Assembly: GCF_001423585.1 (NCBI RefSeq)
Contig: NZ_LMOP01000001.1
Span: 558,001 to 622,000 of the forward strand
DNA length: 64,000 bases
Source of the DNA: Xanthomonas sp. Leaf148
Lineage (GTDB): Bacteria; Pseudomonadota; Gammaproteobacteria; Xanthomonadales; Xanthomonadaceae
Direction of reading: 5' to 3'
Part shown: piece by piece, positions 45,173-57,944 of the stretch
Layout of the letters: each line of letters begins with the position of its first letter
Numbering within the stretch: position 1 is the first letter of the stretch
Notes under the pieces: generated by a model
The model's input: only the letters and a program-made list of their open reading frames with translations
What the model was told of the DNA's origin: nothing
The model's database searches: none
Translations under genes and position numbers: made by a program

Positions 45173-46116
45173 ACCGCACTCCTATATTCCGCCCATAGAA
45201 ATTCAACTTTCAATTAAATGAAAGGTCTTCAAAACATATTTTCTAGCCAGCGACAACACGCAGCCACGCTTGCGCACAGCTTGATATAGCGACTGCAGCT
45301 ATCGGACGCAGTTGCCCCTCGCGGCACCTCCACCGGCGATGCTGGCGAAGAGCCGACTGGCTGCAAGCGTTCTCATCCACAACGAGATGGAACTTAACAC
45401 TTATAGCGGGAGATTTTTAGTAATACCTCAACGATTTTTCGAAGGCATTTGCAATCGATCGCGAGTTTTTCCGAGGGCGCCGTAGATCGCTACCGATGGA
45501 AAAGTCAACTTTTCACAAGAGTTGCAGGTGAGCACGCAGATCCGTCGAGACATGCATCACAAAGTGGTCCTCTGCAGATCTTTCGAAGATCATCAGAGGT
45601 ACCTGCAGAAACTTCGAGATTTACATCAATTTCTCGAGACAGATCTCATTCCAGCATAATCACCACATGGTTACTTAAGCGGAACCATTATCTAGCCCAG
45701 ATTTCGCGGCAGCCATAAAGAAGCGCGGGCTGTCACTGAGATGACACCTTGGAAGCGGATGCATGGCTACTTCACCAGACGACCTCCGCACAAGAATCGA
45801 CTACGCTTGGCCACGACACCCCGCACGATCATCGCAAGCGGCGCTGGCCCGATTTGCAGCGGATGTCCAACACGGAGCCCGGGCACCCAACCCGCCGCTC
45901 TGACCCCATCGGCAACGCTCCGCTTGTGCGTCTGCCCAGGCGTGCAGCGCTGCACCCTGGATCGCGGTTCCGGCCCGCTCGGCTTAAACTTGTCGTCCCC
46001 CCGGTCGACCCGACCACCGCAGCCGCCGCACGCGGCGCACCGCAGGCCATTGCCGCACGCCCTGCACGCCATCGCCTGCCCGCCCCTCACCGCGCCCAGA
46101 TTTCGGAAGACGTTTC
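45173..46116. other. Divergent intergenic region between aromatic cluster and mutS
   Basis: About 940 bases with no supported gene. The half nearest the cluster (45180-45720) is AT-rich relative to the core genome, and contains the palindrome at 45207-45224. The half nearest mutS (45740-46116) has core-like GC but only overlapping open frames without family features. Confidence 0.5.
45207..45224. promoter_or_regulatory. 18-bp palindrome upstream of the aromatic cluster, possible operator
   Basis: CTTTCAATTAAATGAAAG: two perfect 6-base arms around ATTAAA, ending 35 bases before the first start codon of the six-gene cluster. The position fits a repressor or activator site. No regulator gene lies in the cluster. 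Confidence 0.5.
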
Positions 46117-48738
46117 TTGCAAAGCACTGACACCAAAGACAAATCCAAGCCCAGCAGCGGGGCCCCCGAGCACACCCCGCTGATGAAGCAATTCTTCGCC
46201 GCCAAGTCGGACTACCCCGATCTGCTGCTGTTCTTCCGCATGGGCGATTTCTACGAGCTGTTCTACGACGATGCGCGCAAGGCGGCGCGGCTGCTCGATA
46301 TCACCCTGACCCAGCGCGGCAGCTCCGGTGGTGCGCCGATTCCGATGGCCGGCGTACCGGTGCATGCCTACGAAGGCTATCTGGCGCGGCTGGTGGCCTT
46401 GGGCGAGTCGGTAGCGATCTGCGAGCAGATCGGCGACCCGGCGCTGGCCAAGGGTCTGGTCGAGCGCAAGGTGGTGCGCATCGTCACGCCGGGCACGGTC
46501 ACCGACGAGGCGCTGCTGGACGAGCGACGCGACACCTTGTTGATGGCGATCTCGCGCAGCAAGCAAGGCTATGGCCTGGCCTGGGCCGATCTTGCCGGCG
46601 GACGTTTTTTGGTCAATGAAGTAGACAGCGTCGATGCGCTGGAAGCGGAGATCGCGCGGCTGGAGCCGGCGGAACTGCTGGTGCCCGACGAAGACAACTG
46701 GCCGGAATTTTTGCGCGGGCGCATCGGCGTACGTCGCCGGCCGCCGTGGTTGTTCGATGCAGACAGCGGGCGCCGGCAACTGCTGGCGTTTTTCAAACTG
46801 CACGACCTGTCCGGCTTCGGCATCGACGACAAGCCGTGCGCCACCGCTGCCGCCGGCGCACTGCTCGGCTATGTGGAAGAAACCCAGAAGCAGCGCCTGC
46901 CGCATCTGACCTCCATCGCCATGGAAGTGGCCAGCGAAGCGATCTCGATGAACGCTGCCACGCGCCGGCATCTGGAGCTGGACACGCGCGTCGATGGCGA
47001 TACCCGCAATACCTTGCTCGGTGTACTCGATAGCACGGTCACGCCGATGGGCGGCCGGTTGCTGCGACGCTGGCTGCATCGTCCGTTGCGCTTGCGCGAT
47101 GTGCTGATGCAACGTCACCACGCGGTCGGCAGCCTGATCGATTCCGGCGCCGATGCCGACGTGCGCGAGGCCTTCCGCGCGCTTGGCGATCTGGAACGCA
47201 TCCTCACGCGCGTGGCATTGCGCTCGGCACGCCCGCGCGATTTTTCTACCCTGCGCGATGGCCTGGCGTTGTTACCGAAGGTACGCACCATCCTCGCGCC
47301 GCTGGATTCGCCGCGCCTGCAGACCTTGTTCGCCGAACTGGGCGAGCACGACGCCACCGCGCATTTGCTGATCGGCGCGGTAGCCGAACAACCGCCGCTC
47401 AAGCTCAGCGATGGCGGCGTCATCGCCACCGGCTACGACGCCGATCTGGATGAGTTGCGACGGCTGTCCACCAATGCCGATCAATTTTTGATCGATCTGG
47501 AACAACGCGAACGCGCCAGCAGCGGCATCGCCACGCTCAAGGTCGGCTACAACCGCGTGCACGGGTATTACATCGAGATCAGCAAGGGCCAGGCCGACAA
47601 GGCGCCGCTGCATTACAGCCGCCGTCAGACCCTGACCAATGCCGAGCGCTACATCACCGAAGAACTCAAGAGCTTCGAAGACAAAGTGCTGTCGGCACGC
47701 GAGCGCTCACTGTCGCGCGAAAAGCTGCTGTATGACGGGTTGCTCGATGCGCTGGGCAGCGAGCTGGAAGGCCTCAAGCGCTGCGCCAACGCACTGAGCG
47801 AGCTGGATGTGCTGGCCGCCTTCGCCGAGCGCGCGCAGGCGCTGGACTGGGCGCAGCCCGAACTGGACAGCGCGCCGTGCCTGCGCATCGAACGCGGCCG
47901 CCACCCGGTGGTGGAAGCAGTGCGCGACCAGCCGTTCGAGCCCAACGATCTGGACCTTCACACCGACCGCCGCATGCTGGTCATCACCGGCCCGAACATG
48001 GGCGGTAAATCGACCTATATGCGACAGAACGCGTTGATCGTGTTGCTGGCGCATATCGGCAGCTTCGTGCCGGCCAGCCGCGCGGTGATCGGGCCGATCG
48101 ATCGCATCCTCACCCGTATCGGCGCTGGCGACGACCTGGCGCGCGGGCAATCCACCTTCATGGTGGAAATGGCCGAAACCAGCTACATCCTGCATCACGC
48201 CACGCCGCACTCGCTGGTGTTGATGGACGAGATCGGCCGGGGCACGTCCACCTATGACGGTCTTGCCTTGGCCGATGCGGTGGCGCGCCATCTGGCGCAC
48301 ACCAATCGTTGCTACACGCTGTTTGCCACGCATTACTTCGAGCTCACCGCACTGGCCGACGAATCGCATGCCGGCGGCGCCAGCGGCATTGCGAACGTGC
48401 ACCTGGATGCGGTGGAACACGGCGAGCGTCTGGTGTTCATGCATGCGGTCAAGGACGGCCCGGCCAATCGCAGCTTCGGTCTGCAGGTGGCCGCACTGGC
48501 CGGCTTGCCCAAGGCGGCGGTGATGCAGGCGCGGCGTCGCCTGGCCGAGCTGGAGCAACGCGGCGGCGAAAGTCATAGCGCACACATGGCGCCCGCTGCC
48601 CTGGATGCCCCGCAACAGTTCGGGCTGTTCACCGCACCCTCCTCCGCGGCGCAGGACGCACTGCAGGCACTGGACCCGGACGAACTCACCCCCAAGCAGG
48701 CGCTGGAAGCGCTGTATCGGTTGAAGGCGTTGCTGTGA
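46117..48738 (+). CDS. mutS: DNA mismatch repair protein MutS
   Basis: Mismatch-binding ATPase of 873 residues. The N-terminal mismatch domain has GDFYELF (F45 and E47 being the mismatch-reading residues), and the C-terminal ATPase has Walker [14 protein letters not shown], Walker [18 protein letters not shown] and the signature [11 protein letters not shown]. The C-terminal tetramerisation tail [21 protein letters not shown] is present. The start is TTG at 46117, preceded by GGAAGA; no ATG in frame gives a better N-terminus. Confidence 0.96.
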   Translation: MQSTDTKDKSKPSSGAPEHTPLMKQFFAAKSDYPDLLLFFRMGDFYELFYDDARKAARLLDITLTQRGSSGGAPIPMAGVPVHAYEGYLARLVALGESVAICEQIGDPALAKGLVERKVVRIVTPGTVTDEALLDERRDTLLMAISRSKQGYGLAWADLAGGRFLVNEVDSVDALEAEIARLEPAELLVPDEDNWPEFLRGRIGVRRRPPWLFDADSGRRQLLAFFKLHDLSGFGIDDKPCATAAAGALLGYVEETQKQRLPHLTSIAMEVASEAISMNAATRRHLELDTRVDGDTRNTLLGVLDSTVTPMGGRLLRRWLHRPLRLRDVLMQRHHAVGSLIDSGADADVREAFRALGDLERILTRVALRSARPRDFSTLRDGLALLPKVRTILAPLDSPRLQTLFAELGEHDATAHLLIGAVAEQPPLKLSDGGVIATGYDADLDELRRLSTNADQFLIDLEQRERASSGIATLKVGYNRVHGYYIEISKGQADKAPLHYSRRQTLTNAERYITEELKSFEDKVLSARERSLSREKLLYDGLLDALGSELEGLKRCANALSELDVLAAFAERAQALDWAQPELDSAPCLRIERGRHPVVEAVRDQPFEPNDLDLHTDRRMLVITGPNMGGKSTYMRQNALIVLLAHIGSFVPASRAVIGPIDRILTRIGAGDDLARGQSTFMVEMAETSYILHHATPHSLVLMDEIGRGTSTYDGLALADAVARHLAHTNRCYTLFATHYFELTALADESHAGGASGIANVHLDAVEHGERLVFMHAVKDGPANRSFGLQVAALAGLPKAAVMQARRRLAELEQRGGESHSAHMAPAALDAPQQFGLFTAPSSAAQDALQALDPDELTPKQALEALYRLKALL

Positions 48739-48740
48739 GG

Positions 48741-48826
48741 GCGGGGATTGGGGAGTCGGGATTAGGGATTGGTTAGTCTGAGAGCGGGATTGGGGAGTCG
48801 GGATTAGGGATTAGGGATTGGTTAGA
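48741..48826 (+). repeat. Tandem GGGATTGGGGAGTCGGG repeats after mutS
   Basis: Two adjacent copies of a roughly 35-base unit containing GATTGGGGAGTCGGGATTAG and TTAGGGATTGGTTAG, starting three bases after the mutS stop. The second copy has an extra ATTAGGG. Same motif family as at 2797, 4750, 56957 and 62768. Confidence 0.8.
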
Positions 48827-49036
48827 GCGGAGTTGGGTGGTTTTATTTTTCGACGCACGGTATGCAAACACCACAACTCCGCTTCATGACCAGATGCGTT
48901 CGCTTCGCCACTTGGCACTGATCGCCGGCAGCCGCCCTGGATCACGCTTCGCACGCGCGAGTGCGCGGGTGGATTGCTCTGACGCTGCGACAGGCGCACC
49001 CTGCCGCAACGCTTTGTCCAACAGGGAACCCGACGC

Positions 49037-49651
49037 ATGACCACTTCTGCCTCGCTGACCGATCAGCTGGCCGCGCAATTGCAAGGCCCGCAGTTGCAAC
49101 AACTCGCCAGCCGCCTGGGCATTGCGCCCGAGCAGGCCCAATCGGCGGTGCAGACCGCGCTGCCGCTGTTGATGGGCGCGCTGGGACGCAACAGCCAGCA
49201 GGCTGGCGGCACCGATGCCTTGCTGGGCGCCCTGCAGCGCGACCACGCCGCCAGTCCGGACATCGGCAGCCTGTTCGGCACGCTACTGGGCGGTTCGGCT
49301 GGCGGGGCGCAAGCCAACGGTGCCGGCATCGTGAGCCATCTGTTCGGCGACAAGGCACCGCAGGCGGCGGCCGGCCTGGGCCAGGCCACCGGGCTCGAAC
49401 CCAGCAAGGCAGGCCAACTGCTGCAGCTGCTCGCCCCCATCGTGATGGCGTACCTGGCCAAACGGTTTCTTGGTGGCGGTGCGGCAACCAGCACTCAGCT
49501 CGGCCCCGCCCTGGCGCAGGAACATCAGCAGGTCCGCAGCACTGGCGGTGCCAGCGGTTTGCTGACCAGCGTGCTGGATCAGGATGGCGATGGCCAGTTG
49601 GGTCTGGGCGATGTCATGAAGTTGGGCGGCAGCCTGTTCGGCAAACGCTGA
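49037..49651 (+). CDS. DUF937 domain protein
   Basis: 204-residue, Ala/Gln/Gly-rich soluble protein. The N-terminal part (QQLASRLGIAPEQAQSAVQTALPLLMGALGRN) and the following GTLLGG...ATGLEPSKAGQLLQLLAPIVMAYLAK are the DUF937 (YidB-like) pattern. The C-terminus holds DQDGDGQLGLGDVMKLGGSLFG, which resembles an EF-hand-like calcium loop, a combination seen in this family. No signal peptide. Function is not established. Confidence 0.85.
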   Translation: MTTSASLTDQLAAQLQGPQLQQLASRLGIAPEQAQSAVQTALPLLMGALGRNSQQAGGTDALLGALQRDHAASPDIGSLFGTLLGGSAGGAQANGAGIVSHLFGDKAPQAAAGLGQATGLEPSKAGQLLQLLAPIVMAYLAKRFLGGGAATSTQLGPALAQEHQQVRSTGGASGLLTSVLDQDGDGQLGLGDVMKLGGSLFGKR

Positions 49652-52253
<2,602 letters not shown>

Positions 52254-52393
52254 GCGCAGCTAACACACCGACTGTGCTCGTCGCGAGGTGGGCCCAGTCG
52301 GTGCTTGGAACCGGCACGGACTAATCCATGATGGTTCCGAGTGCGCTGTCCACAGTCACCTGACGACTGCTCGCTATGGTTTGTCAGCCGCTC
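52254..52393 (+). repeat. 140-bp interspersed repeat with inverted ends, copy 3
   Basis: Starts right after the katG TAA (GCGCAGCTAACACACCG) and ends GTTTGTCAGCCGCTC. Shares CTGTGCTC, GTCGGTGCT and CACCTGACGACTGCTCGC with the copies at 22334 and 26551; the middle part differs more. Confidence 0.75.
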
Positions 52394-52412
52394 CAAGCCG
52401 CAGCTGTAACGC

Positions 52413-52445
52413 AAACGCCCCGGATATCCGGGGCGTTTTGTTTTG
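52413..52445 (+). terminator. Rho-independent terminator downstream of katG
   Basis: Perfect inverted repeat AAACGCCCCGGAT / ATCCGGGGCGTTT (52413-52438) running into TTTTGTTTTG. It follows the repeat element, 160 bases after the katG stop. Confidence 0.85.
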
Positions 52446-52656
52446 CGGCACTGCAGCCGTAGTGCCATGCGTTCCGACTGCCGTGATGCTGTTGATCAGA
52501 TGCGTTGCTGCTCAGCATCGCCATCACCCCGAACAACAGCGAGTTTCCTTCGACAGGAGCGCGGGTTTTCAGCTGAATCGCACGCCCGAATAGCCACAGC
52601 AATGGTCTGCCCTGACCGCCTCCGTGCAAGGCATGCGTCCCGCACCCACTGATTTT

Positions 52657-53064
52657 TTACAACGCGTCGATATCGCCCAACGCGTTGATCAACCGGCGGG
52701 CACGCTTGTCTGGCTTTCCTTCCGGCGCGCGGTAACCGGTGCGCTCGGCAGCGCGCTGCAACCGCCATTGCGAACGCGCCTCGCGCGAGGCATCGCCCTC
52801 CACATACAGCGCCTGCGCAACCGGCGCGGGGCCGCGCACGTCGCTGAGTGCAGCCACCGTGACCTCAAAGATTTCACCGCCACGGTCGATGCGCAATTGC
52901 TCGCCGCTGCGCAGCGTGCGCGACGGCTTGGGTCGCTGACCGGCCACATCCACCTTGCCGGTCTCCACCGCCGTCTTGGCCAGGCTACGCGTCTTGAAAA
53001 AGCGCGCGGCCCACAGCCACACATCCAGCCGGACCGTCTTGCCCTGTTCCAGCTCCAGATTCAT
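52657..53064 (-). CDS. hslR: S4-domain RNA-binding protein (heat shock protein 15 type)
   Basis: 135-residue protein related to Hsp15, which binds stalled 50S subunits carrying nascent chains after heat shock. The S4 RNA-binding fold is seen in VRLDVWLWAARFFKTRSLAKTAVETGKVDVAGQRPKPSRTLRSGEQLRI. The C-terminus is basic (EGKPDKRARRLINAL), as in the family. It is a single gene with terminators and repeat-rich gaps on either side. Confidence 0.88.
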   Translation of the reverse strand: MNLELEQGKTVRLDVWLWAARFFKTRSLAKTAVETGKVDVAGQRPKPSRTLRSGEQLRIDRGGEIFEVTVAALSDVRGPAPVAQALYVEGDASREARSQWRLQRAAERTGYRAPEGKPDKRARRLINALGDIDAL

Positions 53065-53199
53065 GCGTCTTGCTGTCTCGTTCTCTCAGGTAAGCAATGT
53101 TTGGGCAGCCATTCGGGAACTCAAGCTGGACCGTCAGCCCTGCGATGCTGATCGATTGCCAGGTCGATGGTCAGCGCGCGCCCATCCGCCCTACGCAGG

Positions 53200-53335
53200 G
53201 CACCTCCCCCCCGCAGGCGGGGGAAGCGACCTGTTGTCCGTGTGCAACACCGATCCATCAAATGCTCGCAAACCCCGGCCCTTCTCCCGCCCGCGGGAGA
53301 AGGTGGCGCGCAGCGCCGGATGAGGGACACGCCCC
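53200..53335. repeat. REP-like hairpin repeats between hslR and the MATE gene
   Basis: The 446-base gap contains a CCCCCGC-A-GGCGGGG hairpin near 53205, a CTTCTCCCGC / GCGGGAGAAG hairpin at 53281-53302 and a GGCGC/GCGCC hairpin at about 53305-53317, followed by GGATGAGGGACACG. This CTCCCGC...GGATGAGGG composition is a common dispersed intergenic motif in xanthomonads (from memory). No gene is supported here. Confidence 0.65.
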
Positions 53336-53510
53336 TGCTCTGCAGCGCATCCCGAACAGCAAGCGCAACATCTTGCAAAGGCGGTCACCGCTGGTATCGA
53401 ACGTGGAGCGTGTCCCAGCCCGACATCTGCAGCGCAAACCAAATGGCACTGCATCGGATCTCACCCAGCAATGCTAGTGTGCGCAGCTTCTGCGCGACGA
53501 TACGCCTGCG

Positions 53511-55004
53511 ATGCCCAAATCCGCTGTCCTGACCGAAGGCCCGATCGGTAAGAACCTGCTGTTGTTCGCCCTGCCGATCATGGCCGGCAACATCGCCCAG
53601 TCGCTCAACGGCTCGGTCAATGCGATCTGGATCGGCCGCTATCTCGGAGAAGAAGCGCTGACTGCGGCAGCCAACGCCAACAGCATCATGTTCTTCCTGA
53701 TCGGTTCGGTGTTCGGCATCGGCATGGCCTCCACCATCCTGATCGGACAGGCCATGGGCGCGCGCGACATCGCGCAGGCACGCAAGGTAATGGGCACCAG
53801 CGCGAGTTTCTTCGGCGGGCTGTCGGCGGTGATTGCCGTGCTCGGCTGGTATCTGGCGCCGCACCTGCTCACTGCCATGGGCACGCCGGCCGCCTCGCAG
53901 ACGCTGGCCGAAGACTATCTGCGGGTGATCTTCCTGGCGATGCCAACGCTGTATCTATTCGCCTTCCTGTCGGCGGCGTTGCGCGGTACCGGTGATGCGC
54001 GCACGCCATTCCGGTTTCTATTGTTGTCGGTGCTGCTGGATATCGTGTTCAACCCGTTGCTGCTGTTTGGCATCGGTCCGTTTCCTGCACTGGGTATTGC
54101 CGGTGCGGCCTGGGCCACGCTGATCGCGCAGGTGGTCGCACTGGCCGGCCTGCTGCTCTATCTACGCAAGAAACGCCACGTGTTGTGGCTGGGACGGCGC
54201 GACCTGCATCTGTTCCGCATCGACCCGGCCATCCTGCGCGCGCTCATCGTCAAAGGCGTGCCGATGGGCCTGCAGATGGTGATGATCTCGCTGGCGATGA
54301 TCGCAATGCTGTCGCTGGTCAACGGCTTCGGCACCGACACTGCGGCCGCGTTCGGTGCCGGGCTGCAGCTATGGAATTACGTGCAAATGCCGGCAATGGC
54401 CGTCGGCGCCGCCTGTTCGTCGATGGCCGCCCAGAACGTGGGGGCCGGCCTGTGGTCGCGCGTGGATGCCATCGCTCGCACCGGCATTGCCGCCAACTTC
54501 CTGATGACCGGCCTGCTGATTGCGCTGTTGATCGGATTCGATCGCTGGACCCTTGCCCTGTTTCTGCCCGCAGGCAGCGCCACGTTGGAGATTGCGCGGC
54601 ATCTCAACCACATCGCGATCTGGTCGTTCCTGCTGTTCGGTGTCAGCTTCGTGGTGTCGGGCGTGGTGCGCTCCACCGGCGCGGTGATCCCGCCGCTGTT
54701 GATCCTGGCGTTTTCGCTATGGGGCGTACGCGTGCCGTTAGCCAACGTGTTGCTGCCGCATCTTGGGGCTGATGCGGTGTGGTGGAGCTTTCCGATCAGC
54801 TCCACCTGCTCGATGCTGCTGTCGCTGGCGTATTACCGCTGGGGCGGCTGGCGCAAGGCGCGCATGCTGGCCACACCGACGCATCCGTCAGCACTGGCCG
54901 CCCCGGCTGAAGTAACCGCACACCCCGCTTCGCCGGTCGCCGATACCGCACCCACCGCCGAGCAGACGCAGACGCAGACGCAGACGCAGACACGATCGCA
55001 CTGA
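53511..55004 (+). CDS. MATE family efflux transporter
   Basis: Inner-membrane cation-coupled multidrug/toxin exporter of 497 residues with twelve predicted membrane segments. The N-terminal motif LTEGPIGKNLLLFALPIMAGNIAQSLNGSVNAIWIGRYLG and the second-half copy (KGVPMGLQMVMISLAMIAMLSLVNGFG) are the MATE repeat. The C-terminus beyond the last helix is low-complexity (APAEVTAHPASPVADTAPTAEQ, then TQ repeated), encoded by five GCAGAC hexamers at about 54961-54991. The tail is unlikely to be needed for transport. Substrate unknown. Confidence 0.92.
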   Translation: MPKSAVLTEGPIGKNLLLFALPIMAGNIAQSLNGSVNAIWIGRYLGEEALTAAANANSIMFFLIGSVFGIGMASTILIGQAMGARDIAQARKVMGTSASFFGGLSAVIAVLGWYLAPHLLTAMGTPAASQTLAEDYLRVIFLAMPTLYLFAFLSAALRGTGDARTPFRFLLLSVLLDIVFNPLLLFGIGPFPALGIAGAAWATLIAQVVALAGLLLYLRKKRHVLWLGRRDLHLFRIDPAILRALIVKGVPMGLQMVMISLAMIAMLSLVNGFGTDTAAAFGAGLQLWNYVQMPAMAVGAACSSMAAQNVGAGLWSRVDAIARTGIAANFLMTGLLIALLIGFDRWTLALFLPAGSATLEIARHLNHIAIWSFLLFGVSFVVSGVVRSTGAVIPPLLILAFSLWGVRVPLANVLLPHLGADAVWWSFPISSTCSMLLSLAYYRWGGWRKARMLATPTHPSALAAPAEVTAHPASPVADTAPTAEQTQTQTQTQTRSH

Positions 55005-55562
55005 ACGTGCACGCCAAGCGGAACGTGCACGTCAAGCGCAGCCAAGCCGTGCAATCAATGCCGGTGCGCAGATGCGTTGATTGGTTTCAAGGTGTCGCGC
55101 AGACCCAACGACTGACACGTGATAAATCCAAGCGGCGTCATGCTGTCCGCCGGATGTCGTCATCCATCGGCATCCAGCAACGCCTGACATCCTGACGACC
55201 AAGCAGCATCTGCGCTGCACTTGGCCGTGCCTGAAACAGTGCAGCGGTTTTACAGCGCAGTGAGTGAGCAGATCCGTGGATTGCTGCATCCATCGCGCGC
55301 CCTCTATGTCCCAGACACGTAGAGTGGATCGACATGCGATTGTTTGCTGACGTGCATCCACTCCAGGGACCGGATGCAGCGAGATGCCTTACATCTGCGT
55401 CGATCCATCTGAGTCGATGACGGCTAGCGATCTGCACAGCGCGCAATCCGCCACTGCGATGGCATCAGCATCAGCGCATCACCCACTGAGCGCACCATAA
55501 AAAAACGCACGCCCTGAGCGTGGTCGACATTTCCCATTCCACAAATTCCATCCCACAAACGC
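55005..55562. other. Gene-free region between the MATE gene and rplS
   Basis: About 560 bases with no supported gene. Just after the MATE stop, GAACGTGCACG-CAAGCG occurs twice in direct repeat (55003-55038). The rest has scattered short open frames without family features. Confidence 0.5.
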
Positions 55563-55588
55563 AAACGGCCGCCCGAAGGCGGCCGTTT
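55563..55588 (-). terminator. Rho-independent terminator of the rpsP-rimM-trmD-rplS operon
   Basis: 11-bp stem AAACGGCCGCC / GGCGGCCGTTT with a CGAA loop (55563-55588); on the minus strand it runs into GCGTTTG. It lies 36 bases after the rplS stop. Confidence 0.85.
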
Positions 55589-55623
55589 GGCAAAGGCAGA
55601 TCTTAACGACCTGCCAGTGTGGC

Positions 55624-56034
55624 TTACTCGGCGGCCTTGGCAGCAGCCTGGCGAGCGGCCTTGGCCTGTGCAGCGGCGGCCAGATCTTCCTTGATGCGGG
55701 CAGCCTTGCCTTCCAGACCACGCAGGTAGTACAGCTTGCCGGCGCGGACCTTACCGCGGCGCTTCACTTCGACCGAGTCGATGATGGCGCTGTGGGTCTG
55801 GAACACGCGCTCGACGCCGAAGCCGTGCGAGATCTTGCGCACGGTGAAGGCGGAGTTCAGGCCGGCATTCTTGGTACCGATCACGACGCCCTCATAGGCC
55901 TGCACGCGCTCGCGGTTGCCTTCCTTCACCTTGACGTTCACCACAACGGTGTCGCCCTGGTTGAATTCCGGCAGCTTGCGCTGAATCTGGGCGGCTTCGA
56001 AGTCAGCCAGGATGGTCTTGTTGAGTTTGCTCAT
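55624..56034 (-). CDS. rplS: 50S ribosomal protein L19
   Basis: 136-residue ribosomal protein located at the 30S-50S interface. Recognisable: [29 protein letters not shown] and the basic [28 protein letters not shown]. The C-terminal Ala-rich tail ([18 protein letters not shown]) is longer than in E. coli. The ATG at 56034 (MSKLNKTIL) is the standard start; the open frame upstream is the trmD-spanning region. Last gene of the classical rpsP-rimM-trmD-rplS operon. Confidence 0.97.
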
Positions 56035-56179
56035 GATGGGCACCGCGTGTCTGGTGATATTGGACCGGCAGTCGCCGCACGGCGATTGCTCGAGGTTCGT
56101 AAAGAGGGCCAGACGCAAGGCTGACCAGCAAGCCGCATATTGTACCCCAATCAATCTTGCAAGAGCTAGGGGTGAGCCC

Positions 56180-56953
56180 TTATTTCTCGTTACCGGGTTT
56201 ATCGTCGCTTGGGGCGAGTTCGCGGCGAAACTCGTCCAACAGACGGCGATCGTTCTTGTCCAACCCAGCCTCGTCCAACAGGTCCGGGCGTCGCAGCCAG
56301 GTCCGGCCAAGCGACTGCTGCCGGCGCCAGCGCGCGATGGCGCCGTGGTTGCCGGAGCGCAACACGTCCGGCACATCGCCCCAGGCATGGGTCGATGGAT
56401 GGCTGTAGTGCGGGCAATCCAGCAGGCCTTGCGGGCCTTCGAAACTGTCCTGCGCGGCAGATTCGGCGTCGTTCAACACACCGTCCTGCAGCCGCGTCAC
56501 CACATCCACAAGGACTGCAGCGCCCAACTCGCCACCGGACAACACGTAGTCGCCGATGGAGATTTCCAGATCCACTGCCTGCGCCAGGAAGCGCTCGTCC
56601 ACACCCTCGTAGCGCCCGCACAACAAGATCATGCGCGGCAACTGTGCCAGCTCGCGTGCGAGCGGCTGGGTGAGCGGCCGCCCTTGCGGGCTGAGGTAGA
56701 TCACCGGTGCCGGCCGTGCATCGGCGGCTTGCACCGCATCCAGACAGGCCCGCAACGGCTCGATCAACATCACCATGCCGGGCCCGCCACCGAACGGGCG
56801 ATCGTCCACCCGGCGGTAATTGCCCTGCGCATGGTCGCGCGGATTCCAGCCTTGCAGCTCAAGCAAGCCACGCTCCTGCGCCCGCCCGACCACACCGAAC
56901 GCCGCGCATTGCGCGATGAACTCCGGGAACAGGCTGATGACGTCGATGCGCAC
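56180..56953 (-). CDS. trmD: tRNA (guanine-N1)-methyltransferase
   Basis: Methylates G37 of tRNAs using SAM. The 257-residue product has the start [11 protein letters not shown], the active-site motif [10 protein letters not shown] and the SAM-knot region [14 protein letters not shown] and [16 protein letters not shown]. The start is GTG at 56953 ([10 protein letters not shown]). It lies 65 bases after rimM in the rpsP operon. Confidence 0.96.
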
Positions 56954-56956
56954 TTA

Positions 56957-56986
56957 AGAATCGGGAATCGGGATTGGGGAATAGGT
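56957..56986. repeat. GGGATT-type short repeats between rimM and trmD
   Basis: GAATCGGGAATCGGGATTGGGG directly upstream of trmD, in the 65-base gap after rimM. Same family as at 2797, 4750, 48741 and 62768. Confidence 0.65.
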
Positions 56987-57018
56987 AGAGCAAGAGCGAA
57001 GCCGAGGCACCGCTTCGA

Positions 57019-57531
57019 TCAGAAATCCGGATCCCAGTCGACCACGATCAGATTGGCCTCGAAGTCCACCGATTTGACGAACTCCGGCAGCACAAACGGG
57101 ATCAGCCGCTCGCGATCGCCGCGCACGACGACCACGTCGTTGGACCCGGTGGAAAACAGATGCGAGACCGTCCCGAGCTTGACGCCCTCGACGGTTTCCA
57201 CCTGCAATTCTTCCAGATCCACCCAGTAGTACTCGTCGGGCTTTGGTGACGGCAAGACGCTGCGGGAGACATAGATTTCGGTCCCGTGCATGGCCTCGAC
57301 CGTATCGCGGTCGGTCACGTCCGGGAACACCGCAATCAGGTTCTTGCCCTGATCGCGCCCACGTACGCCGCTCACAACCGTTTCCTGTCCCGATGGCGTG
57401 CGCACGATCCACGGCTGATACCGAAAGATCGCACTGCGCGGCTCGGTCCAGGATTCGAGCTTGAGCTCGCCCTTGACACCAAAAGCGCCGACAACCCTGC
57501 CTAACAGGATGCGGCGCTCGGTCGGCTTCAT
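57019..57531 (-). CDS. rimM: 16S rRNA-processing protein RimM
   Basis: 170-residue 30S maturation factor that binds S19. The N-terminal RimM domain has [24 protein letters not shown] and the C-terminal PRC-barrel part has [40 protein letters not shown] and VDWDPDF at the end, all family-typical. It follows rpsP by 43 bases. Confidence 0.95.
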   Translation of the reverse strand: MKPTERRILLGRVVGAFGVKGELKLESWTEPRSAIFRYQPWIVRTPSGQETVVSGVRGRDQGKNLIAVFPDVTDRDTVEAMHGTEIYVSRSVLPSPKPDEYYWVDLEELQVETVEGVKLGTVSHLFSTGSNDVVVVRGDRERLIPFVLPEFVKSVDFEANLIVVDWDPDF

Positions 57532-57574
57532 CTGCGTCGACTCTGGGCCAGGCGGCGACGCCAGGCCCTCAAGA

Positions 57575-57835
57575 TCAGGCCGCAGCGGCCTGGGACTTGG
57601 ATGCTTCGCGATACAGGTTACGCACCTTGTCGGTCAGCTGCGCGCCCTGGCCGACCCAATGGTCGACGCGTGCAACGTCCAGCACGATGCGCGGTTCTGC
57701 ACCCTGTGCAACCGGGTTGTAGTAACCCAGACGCTCGATGTTGCGGCCATCGCGCGCGCTGCGCACGTCGGTCACGATGATGTGGTAGAACGGACGCTTC
57801 TTGGCGCCGCCGCGGGTCAGTCGAATCTTGACCAT
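57575..57835 (-). CDS. rpsP: 30S ribosomal protein S16
   Basis: 86-residue ribosomal protein needed for 30S assembly: [21 protein letters not shown] and [12 protein letters not shown] are diagnostic. The ATG at 57835 is the family start. First gene of the operon rpsP-rimM-trmD-rplS; the aminotransferase class IV gene lies 109 bases upstream. Confidence 0.97.
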   Translation of the reverse strand: MVKIRLTRGGAKKRPFYHIIVTDVRSARDGRNIERLGYYNPVAQGAEPRIVLDVARVDHWVGQGAQLTDKVRNLYREASKSQAAAA

Positions 57836-57944
57836 GGTGTTGTTTTCCTGAGTTGCCCAGTCGCCAGAGTGGCGCGGTAAGCCGGCGATTATAGCGGGCT
57901 CCGGCGGCGAAGCCAAGTCAGCCGGCGCCGGCACACCAGATCGC

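Noticed and set aside
45449..46183. Open frames between the aromatic cluster and mutS
   Set aside because: Overlapping frames on both strands with no ribosome site, motif or family resemblance.
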